NCBI GenBank assembly: GCA_020161775.1
Contig: JAIUOW010000010.1
Coordinates: 1 to 64,000 of the forward strand
Source: Pseudomonadota bacterium
GTDB lineage: Bacteria; Pseudomonadota; Gammaproteobacteria; Burkholderiales; Burkholderiaceae_C
Direction: 5' to 3'
Length of the DNA: 64,000 nt
Below are positions 34,924 through 47,698 of this stretch, in pieces (the stretch's first letter is position 1; each line of letters begins with the position of its first letter). A program made the position numbers and the translations under genes. The notes beneath the pieces were generated by a model, which worked only from the letters and a program-made list of their open reading frames with translations, searched no databases and was not told where the DNA came from.

Positions 34924-35622
34924 ATGGCTGGTGTCAAGTTCCTGGTGTGTGCGCTGTTCTATGGCGATTTCCCCGCGCTGGCGCAGCGCTGTGCGCTGTC
35001 GCTGCGCGCGCTGCGCGACACCGGCGCGGTGGACCTGCGCATCGGCCTGAACGAGGTGAGCGCGGCATCGCGCGCGGCGATCGGGGCCGCGCTGCCAGGC
35101 GTGGACGCCCTGCACGCCGACCCCCAGATCTACAAGTACCCCATGATGCACCGCCTGGTGCACGGTTACGCGGGCGACGCCACCCACCTGATGTGGTTTG
35201 ACGACGATTCCTGCCTGGTGCCGGGCACGGATGTGCCGCGCTGGCTGCAGGCGGTGGCCGGTGCCGCGCAGGGCACGCGCGGCATGCTGGGAGCGGCCTA
35301 CCTGCGCGCCCAGCCCGAACCCGAGCGCGCATGGGTACGCGCCCAGCCCTGGTACACCGGCCGGCCGTTTCCCGCGGCCACGCGCTTTGCCACCGGCGGC
35401 TGGTTCGTGGCGCCGCTTGCGCTGCTGCGCCGGTTTGACTGGCCGCCAGCGTCCCTGCGCCACAACGGCGGCGACGTGGCCCTGGGCGCGCTGTGCCACC
35501 AGCAGGGGCTGGAGGTACTGGATTGCCACGGCGGCATTGCCGTCAATGCCGGCGATTCGCTGGTGCCGTCATCCGCGCCGCGCCGCGGCTTCAGCGAGCC
35601 GCCGCTCGGGCTCGGGGGCTGA
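34924..35622 (+). CDS. Glycosyltransferase-like protein
   Basis: The 232-residue protein reads like a small GT-A glycosyltransferase: VKFLVCALFYGDFPALAQRCALSLRAL at the start and the DxD-type metal motif LMWFDDDSCLV near residues 94-104, followed by FATGGWFVAP and RHNGGDVALGALCHQQGLEVLDC. Donor and acceptor are unknown. CAAAAT lies 6 nt before the ATG (34912-34917) and no Shine-Dalgarno is present. A UDP-sugar dehydrogenase-like gene follows 4 bp after its stop, so both may act on nucleotide sugars. Confidence 0.6.
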   Translation: MAGVKFLVCALFYGDFPALAQRCALSLRALRDTGAVDLRIGLNEVSAASRAAIGAALPGVDALHADPQIYKYPMMHRLVHGYAGDATHLMWFDDDSCLVPGTDVPRWLQAVAGAAQGTRGMLGAAYLRAQPEPERAWVRAQPWYTGRPFPAATRFATGGWFVAPLALLRRFDWPPASLRHNGGDVALGALCHQQGLEVLDCHGGIAVNAGDSLVPSSAPRRGFSEPPLGLGG

Positions 35623-35626
35623 GGCC

Positions 35627-36466
35627 ATGGCAGACGCGCCCCTGGTGATCGGTATCGTGGGCCTGGGCCATGTGGGCCGCGCGCTGGCCCAGGCGCTGGA
35701 GCCGCACTTTCGCGTGGTGTACTGCGATCCGGCACTGCCCGGTTCGCCCGGCACCGCGCAGCTGGCGCGCGACTGCACGGTGGTGTTCGTTTGCGTGCCC
35801 ACGCCCGGCGGCGCTTCGGGCGCGGCGGATGTGTCCGCCGTGCAGGAGGTGGTCGCGCAGATCGCGCATGCGGCGCCCGGCGACGGCGCGCCGCTGGTGG
35901 TCATCAAAAGCACCGTGCCGCCTGGCACCACGCAGGCTCTTGCGCGGCAGCATGCGCCGCTGCCCCTGGTGGCTTGCCCTGAATTCCTGCGCCAGCATGC
36001 GGCCACCGCCGACCTGGCGCAGGCCAGCCGCATCCTCGTGGGCCTGCCCACGCCGGCGCCGGACGGCGCCGTGCTGCAACGGTTGCACGCCGTGGGGCGG
36101 GCGCTGTCGCCGCGCGCCGCGGTGGTGGTCACGGATGCCACCACCGCCGAGCTTGCCAAATACGCCACCAATGCCTTCCTCGCGCTGAAGGTGAGCTTTG
36201 CCAACCAGATGGCCGACGCCTGCGCCGCGCTGGGCGTGGACTATGCGGCGTTTGCCCAGGTGCTGGCGCTGGACCCGCGCATCGGCGCGTCGCACCTGGC
36301 CGTGCCCGGGCATGACGGGCAGTGCGGCTTTGGCGGGCCCTGCCTGCCAAAGGACCTGGCGGCGCTGCTGGCCGTGCTGGGGCCACAGCTGCCGCTGCTG
36401 GAAGCGGTGGCGCACATGAACCGCGCGCTGCGCCCCGCGGACCCGCACGCGCGGGAAATGCCCTAG
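35627..36466 (+). CDS. Short UDP-glucose/GDP-mannose dehydrogenase-like protein
   Basis: The 279-residue protein has the N-terminal NAD-binding domain (IGIVGLGHVGRALAQAL), the VVIKSTVPPGTT and ACPEFLRQHAA motifs, and the central domain through the catalytic-cysteine motif CGFGGPCLPKDLAALL. Full-length members are about 430 residues; here the C-terminal UDP-binding domain is wholly missing and the frame ends soon after the active-site loop. It either works as a truncated variant, uses another substrate or is decaying. It is transcribed with the glycosyltransferase-like gene. Confidence 0.8.
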   Translation: MADAPLVIGIVGLGHVGRALAQALEPHFRVVYCDPALPGSPGTAQLARDCTVVFVCVPTPGGASGAADVSAVQEVVAQIAHAAPGDGAPLVVIKSTVPPGTTQALARQHAPLPLVACPEFLRQHAATADLAQASRILVGLPTPAPDGAVLQRLHAVGRALSPRAAVVVTDATTAELAKYATNAFLALKVSFANQMADACAALGVDYAAFAQVLALDPRIGASHLAVPGHDGQCGFGGPCLPKDLAALLAVLGPQLPLLEAVAHMNRALRPADPHAREMP

Positions 36467-38312
36467 CTGCCTGCGGCAGCCACCCACTTGCCCAGCACGT
36501 CCTGCAGCTGGCGGAAGCTCACCGGCTTGGGCAGGAAGTCGTCCATGCCGCTGTCCAGGCAACGCTGGCGGTCTTCTTCGTAGGCATCGGCGGTCAGCGC
36601 GATGATGGGCACGCGTGCGTGGCCCCGCGCTGCCTCCCACTCACGGATGCGGCGCGTGGCGGCGTAGCCATCCAGCACCGGCATCTGCACGTCCATCAGC
36701 ACGGCGGCCAGCGGCGCGCCTTCGCACACACGCTGCACGCCCTGTTCGCCGTCCTCGGCCAGCACCGGGGTCAGGCCCAGCTTGCGCAGCATGGCCGTGA
36801 CCACGGCGCGGTTGGTGGCGTTGTCTTCCACCACCAGCACGGGCGCGGCAGCCGACGGGGCCACCCCATCGGCCGGGGGCAGCGGTTGCGTGGGCGGCAC
36901 CTCACGCCCGGACGGCGTGTCGGTGCGCGGCGCATTCACACGGAACCAGAACCGCGAGCCCTGTGCGGGCGCGCTGTCCACGCCCACCTCGCCGCCCATC
37001 AGCTGGGCCAGGCTCTGCACGATGGACAGGCCCAGCCCGCTGCCGCCGTACTGGCGCGTGATGGAGCTGTCGGCCTGCGAGAAGGGCTGGAACACCTGGG
37101 CGCGTTGTTGCGCGTTCAGGCCAATGCCGGTGTCGGTGACGGCAAACTCCAGCGCCACGGCGCCGCCCGCGGGGATTTCGCGCGCCTCGATGCGCACGCT
37201 GCCTTGCGGCGTGAACTTCAGCGCGTTGCCCACCAGGTTGGACAGCATCTGGCGCAGCCGCATGGCGTCGCCCAGGTAATGCTGGCCCGCCGGGCCATGC
37301 CAGTGCGCGGACAGCTGCAGGCCGCGCGAACGCGCGCTTTCGCTGAACAGGGTTTCGATCTCGCGCAGCAGCTGCGCGGGTTCCAGCGGCGCCGCGTTGA
37401 TCTCGAACTTGCCGGCCTCCACCTTGGACAGGTCCAGGATGTCATTGAGCAGCGTAAGCAGCGTCTGCCCTGACTGCAGGATGGTCTGCGCGGCCGCCTC
37501 GCGTTCGCGCCCGGCCATGCCGGGCTGCTGCAGCAGCTGCGCCATGCCCAGGATGCCGTTCATGGGCGTGCGGATTTCATGGCTCATGGTCGCCAGGAAC
37601 CGGCTCTTGGCCACGCTGGCTGCCTCAGCCCGGTCGCGTGCCTGCAGCAGGTCACGCTCCAGCTGTTCGCTCACGGTCAGCGCAACCTGGATGGACAGCC
37701 ACACATAGAACAGCAACGCCCACAGGTAAGGCCCCGCCAGCAAGGCGCTGGAGGTGATGGTGTAGTGCGGGTCGGTCAGGTTGGACAGCGCCGGGCCGAT
37801 GCGCATGCCAAACACCACGGCGCCGCTGATGAACACCACCGCGGTCAGCCGGTTGGCCGGGCGCAGCCGTCCCGGCCCCAGTTTCAGGTCGTAATGCCAG
37901 AAGGCCCAGCCTGCGGCCAGCATGCTGGGAATGAACAGCAGCGACACCACCACGATGCGCGCCGGCACGCTGGGCTGCACATAGGTGAACCACAGCTGCA
38001 GCGGCACCGACAGGGCCATCACCAGCCAGGGCCACCAGGCCGTGCGCGACAGGCCCAGCAGGCTGCGCGTGGCCAGGTACAGGTAGGCGGTGCCCATGAG
38101 CAGCGCCGCATTGGCCACCACGATGGACAGCAGGTCGGGGATGGCGGTGCGCAAGGTCAGCAGCAGGTTGCCCAGCACGCCCAGGGCCGCGCCGCGTGCC
38201 CAGTCGCGCAGGTGGCGCTGCGCCGGGTGCAGCCGCGCCACCGTCCAGGTGGCAAATGCAAACACCAGGCAGGCCAGGCCCGAGATCAGCGCCAGCGTGC
38301 GGATGTCAAAGG

Positions 38313-38316
<4 letters not shown>
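36463..38316 (-). CDS. Membrane-bound hybrid sensor histidine kinase/response regulator
   Basis: The 617-residue protein has about seven N-terminal membrane helices (residues 5-215), a short coiled region, a HisKA domain with His246 ([13 protein letters not shown]), an HATPase domain (DTGIGL; GGSGLGLSIV) and a C-terminal receiver with its aspartate in VLMDVQMPVLDG. It autophosphorylates on histidine and passes phosphate to its own receiver; an HPt protein would be needed for output and none is encoded nearby. Its ATG overlaps the stop of the upstream kinase gene (ATGA at 38313-38316), so both are coupled. Confidence 0.9.
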
Positions 38317-41483
<3,167 letters not shown>

Positions 41484-41525
41484 CGTAGTACAGACCGGGT
41501 GCGCCCGGCCACCACAACACCCGTT

Positions 41526-42122
41526 TCAGCCGCTCATTTCATCCAGCCAGCCCACGGCGCCCTGGCCGGCGTCATCGATGCGCCGGCGCAGGGCCGCGGC
41601 CACGACGTCGGGCGCGCTGAACATCACCGCCACCGCGCTGCCGTGGGATGCCTGCACCAGCGTGGCGCCAGCGGCCGCAAGCTCGCGGCGCAGCCAGCCC
41701 TCCAGCGCATAAGGCACGCTGCAGTGCAGCGTGACGGTCTTTTGCACCGGCACCTTGTCGGCACCCAGCATCGCCTGGGCCACGGCGTCGGTGTAGGCGC
41801 GCACCAGCCCGCCCGCGCCCAGCTTGACACCGCCAAAGTAGCGCACCACGGTGGCCAGCACACCGTCCAGGTCCTGGCGGCGCAGCACCTCCAGCATGGG
41901 CCGCCCGGCGGTGCCACCGGGCTCGCCGTCGTCATGCGCGGCCGACTGGCCGCCCGCCAGCAAGGCCCAGCACACATGCGCCGCGCCCGGGTGGGCCGCG
42001 CGCAACCCAGCCACCACGGCCTGCGCCGTGGCGCGGTCAGCCACGGGCTGGACGCAGCCGATGAAACGGCTTTTCTTGATAAGCAGGTCGCTGTGGACGG
42101 GGGCGGCGAGGGTGTGGGGCAC
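41526..42122 (-). CDS. YigZ/IMPACT family protein
   Basis: The 198-residue protein has the UPF0029/IMPACT N-terminal domain (KKSRFIGCVQPVADRATAQAVV; AHVCWALLAGG; DDGEPGGTAGRPML; VVRYFGGVKLGAGGLVRAY) and the small C-terminal YigZ domain. Its function in bacteria is unclear; the fold suggests interaction with ribosome or nucleic acid. A GTG start at 42122 is used, the only good initiation codon ahead of the conserved region. Confidence 0.85.
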   Translation of the reverse strand: MPHTLAAPVHSDLLIKKSRFIGCVQPVADRATAQAVVAGLRAAHPGAAHVCWALLAGGQSAAHDDGEPGGTAGRPMLEVLRRQDLDGVLATVVRYFGGVKLGAGGLVRAYTDAVAQAMLGADKVPVQKTVTLHCSVPYALEGWLRRELAAAGATLVQASHGSAVAVMFSAPDVVAAALRRRIDDAGQGAVGWLDEMSG

Positions 42123-42134
42123 GCGGGGATTGTG

Positions 42135-42965
42135 TCAGCCCCGCATCCACCTCAGCCCCGCCGTCGTCCCCCCCGGCTGCGCCCCGCGCGCCGGGCGGTA
42201 TTCACAGCCCACCCAGCCCTGCCAGCCGCATTGCGCGGCCACTTCGTCGATCACCTTGAACAGGTAGGGGTAGTTCATCTCGCCCACGTCGGGCTCGTGG
42301 CGCTCGGGCACGCCGGCGATCTGGAAGTGGCCGACGCGGCCGGTGGGCAGGTACTGGCGGATCTTCATGGCCACGTCGCCCTCGACGATCTGGCAGTGGT
42401 ACAGGTCGAACTGCACCTTGAGGTTGGCCGCGCCCACCTCCTGCACGACGGCGTGCGCGTCGTCCTGGCGGTTGAGGAAGAAGCCGGGAATGTCGCGCGT
42501 ATTGATGGGCTCGATCAGCACGTCCACGCCCTGCTTTGCGGCTTCGGCGGCGGCGTGGCGCAGGTTGGCCAGGTAGGTCATGCGCGCGGCTTCGCGCGGC
42601 ACGCCGGCGGGCAGCAGCCCGGCCATGACGTGGATGCGCGGGCAGGCCAGCGCGGCGGCGTAGTCCAGCGCCAGCGCAATGCCTTCGCGGAACTCGGCCT
42701 CGCGCCCCGGCAGGCAGGCGATGCCCTTGTCGCCACGGTCCCACGCGCGGCTGATGGACGCGCTGTCCGTGCCTCCCGGAGGCCCGTTGAACAGCACCTG
42801 CTGCAGGCCGTTGGCTTTCAGCCGCGCGGCCAGCGCCTGCTTGTCATACGCGTACGGGAACAGGTATTCCACCCCCTTGAAGCCGTCCCGGGCGGCGGCA
42901 TCAAAGCGGTCCAGGAAATCCAGCTCGGGGTAGAGCATGGACAGGTTGGCGGCGAATTGCGGCAT
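42135..42965 (-). CDS. otnI: 2-oxo-tetronate isomerase (hydroxypyruvate isomerase-like)
   Basis: The 276-residue TIM-barrel protein matches the Hyi/OtnI family: [35 protein letters not shown], then [17 protein letters not shown] and [16 protein letters not shown], which carry metal-binding acidic and histidine residues. In the known tetronate pathway it converts 2-oxo-tetronate to 3-oxo-tetronate. Hydroxypyruvate isomerase is the alternative annotation, but the neighbouring otnC, otnK, denD and ltnD genes make OtnI much the better call. Confidence 0.88.
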   Translation of the reverse strand: MPQFAANLSMLYPELDFLDRFDAAARDGFKGVEYLFPYAYDKQALAARLKANGLQQVLFNGPPGGTDSASISRAWDRGDKGIACLPGREAEFREGIALALDYAAALACPRIHVMAGLLPAGVPREAARMTYLANLRHAAAEAAKQGVDVLIEPINTRDIPGFFLNRQDDAHAVVQEVGAANLKVQFDLYHCQIVEGDVAMKIRQYLPTGRVGHFQIAGVPERHEPDVGEMNYPYLFKVIDEVAAQCGWQGWVGCEYRPARGAQPGGTTAGLRWMRG

Positions 42966-42986
42966 GGTGAATGTCTCTTCCTGTCG

Positions 42987-43649
42987 TTACCAGCGCGCGC
43001 CAAAGGCCTGGCGCAGCGCGTCAATGTGTTCTGGCGCCAGCGGCTGCACGCCGTCACCGGCCAGCAGGGCCAGGCGCGCGGTTTCTTCCAGCTCTTCCAG
43101 CGTGGCCATGGCGGCCGCTGGTGTGTCGTGCCACACATTGGGGCCCAGGCGTTCCAGCATCACGGCGCGGATGGGCGTGCCCTGCGCGCCATGGCGCGTG
43201 ATGGTGCGCGCCACCTCGTCGGCCGCGGCGGGGGCGCCAGGGCGATGGTAGGCAATCACCGGCACATGCCCTACCTTCATGACGAAATACGGCGTGATGG
43301 GCGCGAGCAATTCCGCGCCCGGCGCCTTGAGCGTGAGCGCCACGCAATGCGTGCTGTGGGTGTGGATGACGCAGCGCGTGCCCGCGTCAAAGGCCGTGGC
43401 CGCACCGTAGATGGCGCGGTGCAGGGCCAGCGTCTTGCTGGCCGGCGCGCCGCTGGTTTGTTGGCCGGTGCTGTCCACGCGGGCCAGCGTGGCCGGGTCC
43501 AGGAAGCCCAGGCAGGCGTCGGTGGGCGTGATGAGAAAGCCGTCGTCCAGCCGCACGCTGATGTTGCCCGCCGTGGCATGCACGTAGCCGCGGTCAAACA
43601 GGCTTTTGCCGACGCGGCAGATTTCCTCTCGGGCCCAGGTTTCTGTCAT
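42987..43649 (-). CDS. otnC: 3-oxo-tetronate 4-phosphate decarboxylase
   Basis: The 220-residue class II aldolase-fold protein has GNISVRLDDGFLITPTD, the zinc ligands in CVIHTHSTHCVAL, and HRPGAP/LERLGPNVWH near the C-terminus. In the tetronate pathway OtnC decarboxylates 3-oxo-tetronate 4-phosphate to dihydroxyacetone phosphate. Its start overlaps the otnK stop by four bases (ATGA), consistent with coupled synthesis of consecutive enzymes. Confidence 0.9.
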   Translation of the reverse strand: MTETWAREEICRVGKSLFDRGYVHATAGNISVRLDDGFLITPTDACLGFLDPATLARVDSTGQQTSGAPASKTLALHRAIYGAATAFDAGTRCVIHTHSTHCVALTLKAPGAELLAPITPYFVMKVGHVPVIAYHRPGAPAAADEVARTITRHGAQGTPIRAVMLERLGPNVWHDTPAAAMATLEELEETARLALLAGDGVQPLAPEHIDALRQAFGARW

Positions 43650-44923
43650 TGCAGGATTGTGAACGCGTGCGTGAAGAAACTGTCGGTGCCGAAATTGCCG
43701 GACTTGAGCGTGATGTGCAGGCCTTCATCCTGCGCTGCGTCAGACTGCGCATGGCACCAGGGCACGCCCGGGTCGATCTGCGGGCCGATTTTCATTTGCG
43801 TGATGTTCAGCGCCTGCACGCAGGCGCCCGAGGTTTCGCCGCCGGCCACCACCAGTTGCCGCACGCCCAGCCCCACAAGCCCGCGCGCGATGGCAGCGAT
43901 GGTTCGCTCCACCATGGCGCCCGCTTCCTCCACGCCCAGCTGGCCCTGGATGGTTTTGACGGTGCTGCTGTCCGCGGTGGAATACACCAGCACGGGACCC
44001 CTCTTGATCAATGGCGCAGCCCATGCCAGTGCCTCTGTCACCACGTCCACGCCTGCAGCGATGCGCAGCGGGTCAATCGCCAGCGCCGGACGGCCACCGG
44101 CGATAAAGGCCGCGACCTGCCGGTTGGTGGCCAGCGAGCAACTGCCCGACACCACGGCCTGCAGCCCGCGCGGTGCAGGCAATGCGCTGGCGGTCGACGA
44201 TGCCTGCAGCCCCCAGTTCTGCGGCAGGCCAATGGCCACGCCCGAACCCGCCGTCACCAGCGGCAGGCCGCCCAGGGCCGGGCCCAGGCGCAGCAGGTCG
44301 TCGTTGGACACGGCATCCACCACGGCCAGGCCCACGTCATCGGCGCGCAGCGCGGCGATGCGCGCGCGGATGGCGTCCGCCCCCTGCGCCACGGCCTTGT
44401 GGTCGATCAGCCCCACCTTGCGGCGGCATTGCGCCTGCAGCACGCGCACCAGGTTGGCGTCGGTCATGGGGGTGAGCGGGTGGTTCTGCATGCCGCTTTC
44501 GCTCAGCAGCACATCGCCCACGAACAGATGGCCCTTGAACACCGTGCGGCCGTTGTCGGGGAAAGCGGGCGTGGCGATGGTGAAGTCCGTGCCCAGCGCG
44601 TCCATCAGCGCTTCAGCGACAGGCCCGATGTTGCCTTGCGCCGTGCTGTCGAAGGTCGAGCAGTACTTGAAGTAGATCTGCTGCGCGCCCTGGGCCTGAA
44701 GCCATTTCAGTGCGGCGAGCGACTGCGCAATGGCGTCGGCGGGAGCGATGGTTCGGGACTTCAGCGCCACCACCACCGCGTCGGCGTCCACATCCAGCGG
44801 ACCGTCCGGCACGCCGATGGCCTGCACCACGCGCATGCCGCTGCGCACCAGGTTGTTGGCAAGGTCAGTAGCACCCGTGAAGTCGTCAGCGATGCACCCT
44901 AAGAGGATCTTGTGGGCCGCCAT
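43646..44923 (-). CDS. otnK: 3-oxo-tetronate kinase (DUF1537 family)
   Basis: The 425-residue protein is a DUF1537/OtnK kinase: N-terminal LGCIADDFTGATDLANNLVRSG, YFKYCSTFDSTAQGNIGPV, and the C-terminal ATP-binding LVVAGGETSGACVQAL. It phosphorylates 3-oxo-tetronate at C4. ATG 44923 overlaps the denD stop by one base (TGATG); GTG 44926 is the alternative. It lies between denD and otnC, the order expected for the pathway. Confidence 0.9.
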   Translation of the reverse strand: MAAHKILLGCIADDFTGATDLANNLVRSGMRVVQAIGVPDGPLDVDADAVVVALKSRTIAPADAIAQSLAALKWLQAQGAQQIYFKYCSTFDSTAQGNIGPVAEALMDALGTDFTIATPAFPDNGRTVFKGHLFVGDVLLSESGMQNHPLTPMTDANLVRVLQAQCRRKVGLIDHKAVAQGADAIRARIAALRADDVGLAVVDAVSNDDLLRLGPALGGLPLVTAGSGVAIGLPQNWGLQASSTASALPAPRGLQAVVSGSCSLATNRQVAAFIAGGRPALAIDPLRIAAGVDVVTEALAWAAPLIKRGPVLVYSTADSSTVKTIQGQLGVEEAGAMVERTIAAIARGLVGLGVRQLVVAGGETSGACVQALNITQMKIGPQIDPGVPWCHAQSDAAQDEGLHITLKSGNFGTDSFFTHAFTILQ

Positions 44924-45933
44924 CACTTCACGGCCAGCTTGATCGCCTGCGGGTTCTCGCGCACATAGTCGCGGATCACCGCTTCAAAGTCCGTGTCGGA
45001 CTGCAGCCCCATGCCCCGCGCGCGGTCCCAGGCCAGGTTGCCGGGCCAGGTGCTCACGAGCTTTTCAATCGCGGGGTCGGGCGTCCAGTCCAGCAAGGCC
45101 GCGGCCTGCGCGCCCGCCACCTTTTCCAGCGCCTTGGCCATGTCGCCCACCGTGGAGCGGAATGACGGCAAATTGATGGCCGTGGGCGGGCCCCACTGGG
45201 CGTCGCTCACCTCGGCCGCGCGCACAAAGCCCGCGATGGTGTTGCCTGGTGACGCCAGCGCCACCGGCGTGGTGGCCGGCACAGGCACCTGGGCGCGGAT
45301 GCCCGCCAGCGGCTCGCGCACCATGCCGCTGAAAAAGCCCGACGCCGCGCCATTGGGCTTGCCGGGCCGCACGCTGACCGTCATGGGCCGCACGCTGCGC
45401 CCGGCAATGAAGCCCTTGCGGCTGTAGTCGGCCACCAGCTGTTCGCAGATGAACTTCTGGATGCCGTAGCTGCCCTGCGGCGTGGGCAGCGTGTCGTCGG
45501 TGATCGGGTCGGGCAGCGGCCGCCCGGGCTGCTTGCCAAACACGGCCAGCGAGCTGGCAAACACAAACACCGGCTGTGTACTCAGGGCGCGGCAGCCTTC
45601 CAGCAGCTTGTGGGTGGCCTCCAGGTTGCTGCGCATGCCGAGGTCAAAGTCGGCTTCGCATTCGCCGCTGACGGCGGCGGCCAGGTGAAACACCGCGTCG
45701 GTCCCCGCCGCGGGCACCTGCTTGCCGTCGATCAGCGCCAGCAGGTCGCCGGTGATGAAGGCCACGCGCGCGTCAGCGCGCAGATCATCCGGCGGCGCCA
45801 CGCGGTCGGCCAGGGTGATGCGTTCAATGGCACGCGCTGGCGCGCCGCGCAGCGACAAGCTGCCCTGCGCGAGCAGGGTGCGGGCAAGGCGCGCGCCCAG
45901 AAAGCCGCTGCCGCCGGTGATGAGGATGTGCAT
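44923..45933 (-). CDS. denD: D-erythronate dehydrogenase
   Basis: The 336-residue extended SDR has the nucleotide loop ITGGSGFLGARLARTL, FHLAAAVSGECEADFDLGMRSN, catalytic FASSLAVFGK and YGIQKFICEQL (YxxxK), and RPGKPNGAASGFFSGM, all typical of DenD. It oxidises D-erythronate to 2-oxo-D-tetronate with NAD. It is the second of two sugar-acid entry dehydrogenases in this cluster. It follows ltnD by 11 bp. Confidence 0.9.
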   Translation of the reverse strand: MHILITGGSGFLGARLARTLLAQGSLSLRGAPARAIERITLADRVAPPDDLRADARVAFITGDLLALIDGKQVPAAGTDAVFHLAAAVSGECEADFDLGMRSNLEATHKLLEGCRALSTQPVFVFASSLAVFGKQPGRPLPDPITDDTLPTPQGSYGIQKFICEQLVADYSRKGFIAGRSVRPMTVSVRPGKPNGAASGFFSGMVREPLAGIRAQVPVPATTPVALASPGNTIAGFVRAAEVSDAQWGPPTAINLPSFRSTVGDMAKALEKVAGAQAAALLDWTPDPAIEKLVSTWPGNLAWDRARGMGLQSDTDFEAVIRDYVRENPQAIKLAVK

Positions 45934-45944
45934 GGTGTGGGCCC

Positions 45945-46850
45945 TTATGGTTTGGCGGGCAGTTCAATGCCCGGGAAGATCTTGATCACGGCGCTGTCGT
46001 CCTCGCGCGCAAAGCCCGCGGTGGACGCCTGCATGAACATCTGGTGCGCGGTGCTGGACAGCGGCAGCGGGAATTTGCTGGCGCGCGCCACGTCCAGCAC
46101 CAGGCCCAGGTCTTTCACGAAAATGTCCACGGCCGACAGCGGCGTGTAGTCGCCCGCCAGCACATGGGCCATGCGGTTTTCAAACATCCAGCTGTTGCCC
46201 GCGCTGTGGGTGATCACCTCGTACAGCGCGGCCGGGTCCACGCCTTCACGCAGGCCCAGGGCCATGGCTTCGGCGGCGGCCGCGATGTGCACGCCCGCCA
46301 GCAGCTGGTTGATGATCTTGACCTTGCTACCCGCGCCGGCCTTGTCGCCCAGCCGGTACACCTTGGCCGCCATGGCGTCCAGCAGTGGCCCGGCCGCGGC
46401 ATAGGCCTCGGGCCTGCCCGCCGTCATCATGGTCATCTGGCCGCTGGCGGCCTTGGCCGCGCCGCCGGAGATCGGCGCGTCGATATAGAGGATGCCCTTG
46501 GCGGCCAACCGCGCTTCCAGCGCGACCGACCAGTTCGGGTCCACGGTGGAGCACATGACGAACACGCTGCCCGGCTTCATGGTGGCGGCGCAGCCGTCCT
46601 CGCCGAACAGCACGGCCTCGGTCTGCGCGGCATTGACCACCACCGACACCACCACATCGCAGGCCGCGCCCAGGGTGGCGGGCGATGCGCAGGCGGTGCC
46701 GCCCTGCGCGGCAAAGGCCTGCGCCACGTCGGCGCGGATGTCATGCACATGCGGCGCATGGCCCGCGCGGCGCAGCGACTGCGCCATGCCCGCGCCCATG
46801 GCCCCCAGGCCGATCACGCCGGCGGTGCCGGTGAAGGGTGTTGAATTCAT
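45945..46850 (-). CDS. ltnD: L-threonate dehydrogenase (beta-hydroxyacid dehydrogenase family)
   Basis: The 301-residue protein has the GxGxMG loop (VIGLGAMGAGMAQSL), the substrate-site DAPISGGAAKAASGQMTMM and the catalytic lysine region GAGSKVKIINQLLAGVHIAAAAEAM of beta-hydroxyacid dehydrogenases. The length and neighbours identify it as LtnD, which oxidises L-threonate to 2-oxo-tetronate. It is the first gene of the pathway unit; a TTGTATGATAA operator-like site lies 5 bp before its start (46855-46865). The longer open frame on this strand is an upstream artefact. Confidence 0.88.
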   Translation of the reverse strand: MNSTPFTGTAGVIGLGAMGAGMAQSLRRAGHAPHVHDIRADVAQAFAAQGGTACASPATLGAACDVVVSVVVNAAQTEAVLFGEDGCAATMKPGSVFVMCSTVDPNWSVALEARLAAKGILYIDAPISGGAAKAASGQMTMMTAGRPEAYAAAGPLLDAMAAKVYRLGDKAGAGSKVKIINQLLAGVHIAAAAEAMALGLREGVDPAALYEVITHSAGNSWMFENRMAHVLAGDYTPLSAVDIFVKDLGLVLDVARASKFPLPLSSTAHQMFMQASTAGFAREDDSAVIKIFPGIELPAKP

Positions 46851-46854
46851 ATTG

Positions 46855-46865
46855 TTATCATACAA
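46855..46865 (-). promoter_or_regulatory. GntR/FadR-type operator before ltnD
   Basis: Minus strand TTGTATGATAA matches the FadR-type consensus TNGTNNNACNA with one mismatch and matches the site before the regulator gene in ten of eleven bases. Confidence 0.55.
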
Positions 46866-46914
46866 CTTTGGCCGCTTGCGCCCAAGCAGCCGGGCCAGCG
46901 CCACGCCCCGGCGT

Positions 46915-47691
46915 TCAGCGTTTGCGCAGCTTCTGCACCAGTGGCTGGGCCAGGCGCGCGCCTTCCTGCGTCCAGAACACCGGGTCGGCGTTTTCGATGC
47001 GGCGGATCGCGTTGGCCATGTGGCGGCCCGCGGCCGCGCGGGCCTTGACCGGGTCGCCGGCGGCGATCGCATCGGCAATGGCGGCGTGTTCGCCGCGCAC
47101 CTGGGTGGTGAAGTCGGCACGGCGCGCCTCGTTGGCGCGCGTGACGCTGATGGCGCCGCGCATGAACTGGGCCAGGTAGTCCAGCGTGTCCATCAGGAAC
47201 GGGTTGTGTGCGGCCTGCGCAATGCTGCGGTGAAAGCGCAGGTCTTCCTCCACGCCGTCGCCGCCGCCCGCCACGGCCTTGTCCAGCGCCTGCACGGCCT
47301 GCTGGATGCGCTTCACATCCGCGGCGGTGCGGCGCTGCGCGGCCAGGGCCGCTGCCTCGGCCTCCAGCGCGCGGCGCACCTCGACCATCTGGGCCACGGC
47401 GCTTTGCGAATCGGCGCTCCTTGCGTCAAAGTTCAGCGGTTCAAACGGCGGGCTGGCCGCCACGTACACGCCGCTGCCCTGGCGCGAATCCACCAGACCC
47501 AGCGACTTGAGGCGTGACACGGCCTCGCGCACCACGGTGCGGCTCACGGCAAACTGCTCCACCAGCCGGGCCTCGGGTGGCAGCTTGGCGCCAGAGGCCA
47601 GCCGGCCCGCCTTGATTTCGGCGGCCAGCTGCTGCGCCACCTGGTCAGACAGGCGGGCGCCAGTGGTCACGGGCTGGAACTGGGTTGTCAT
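46915..47691 (-). CDS. GntR-family (FadR subfamily) regulator of the tetronate genes
   Basis: The 258-residue protein has an N-terminal winged helix (LSDQVAQQLAAEIKAGRLASGAKLPPEARLVEQFAVSRTVVREAVSRLKSLGLV) and an all-helical FCD effector domain (EVRRALEAEAAALAA; DLRFHRSIAQAAHNPFL; EHAAIADAIAAGD, with metal-binding His/Asp candidates). It is immediately upstream of ltnD on the same strand. Matching operators before both genes point to control of the tetronate operon and of itself. ATG 47691 is chosen because the upstream TTG (47709) lies inside the operator. Confidence 0.87.
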   Translation of the reverse strand: MTTQFQPVTTGARLSDQVAQQLAAEIKAGRLASGAKLPPEARLVEQFAVSRTVVREAVSRLKSLGLVDSRQGSGVYVAASPPFEPLNFDARSADSQSAVAQMVEVRRALEAEAAALAAQRRTAADVKRIQQAVQALDKAVAGGGDGVEEDLRFHRSIAQAAHNPFLMDTLDYLAQFMRGAISVTRANEARRADFTTQVRGEHAAIADAIAAGDPVKARAAAGRHMANAIRRIENADPVFWTQEGARLAQPLVQKLRKR

Positions 47692-47698
47692 GCCGGAG

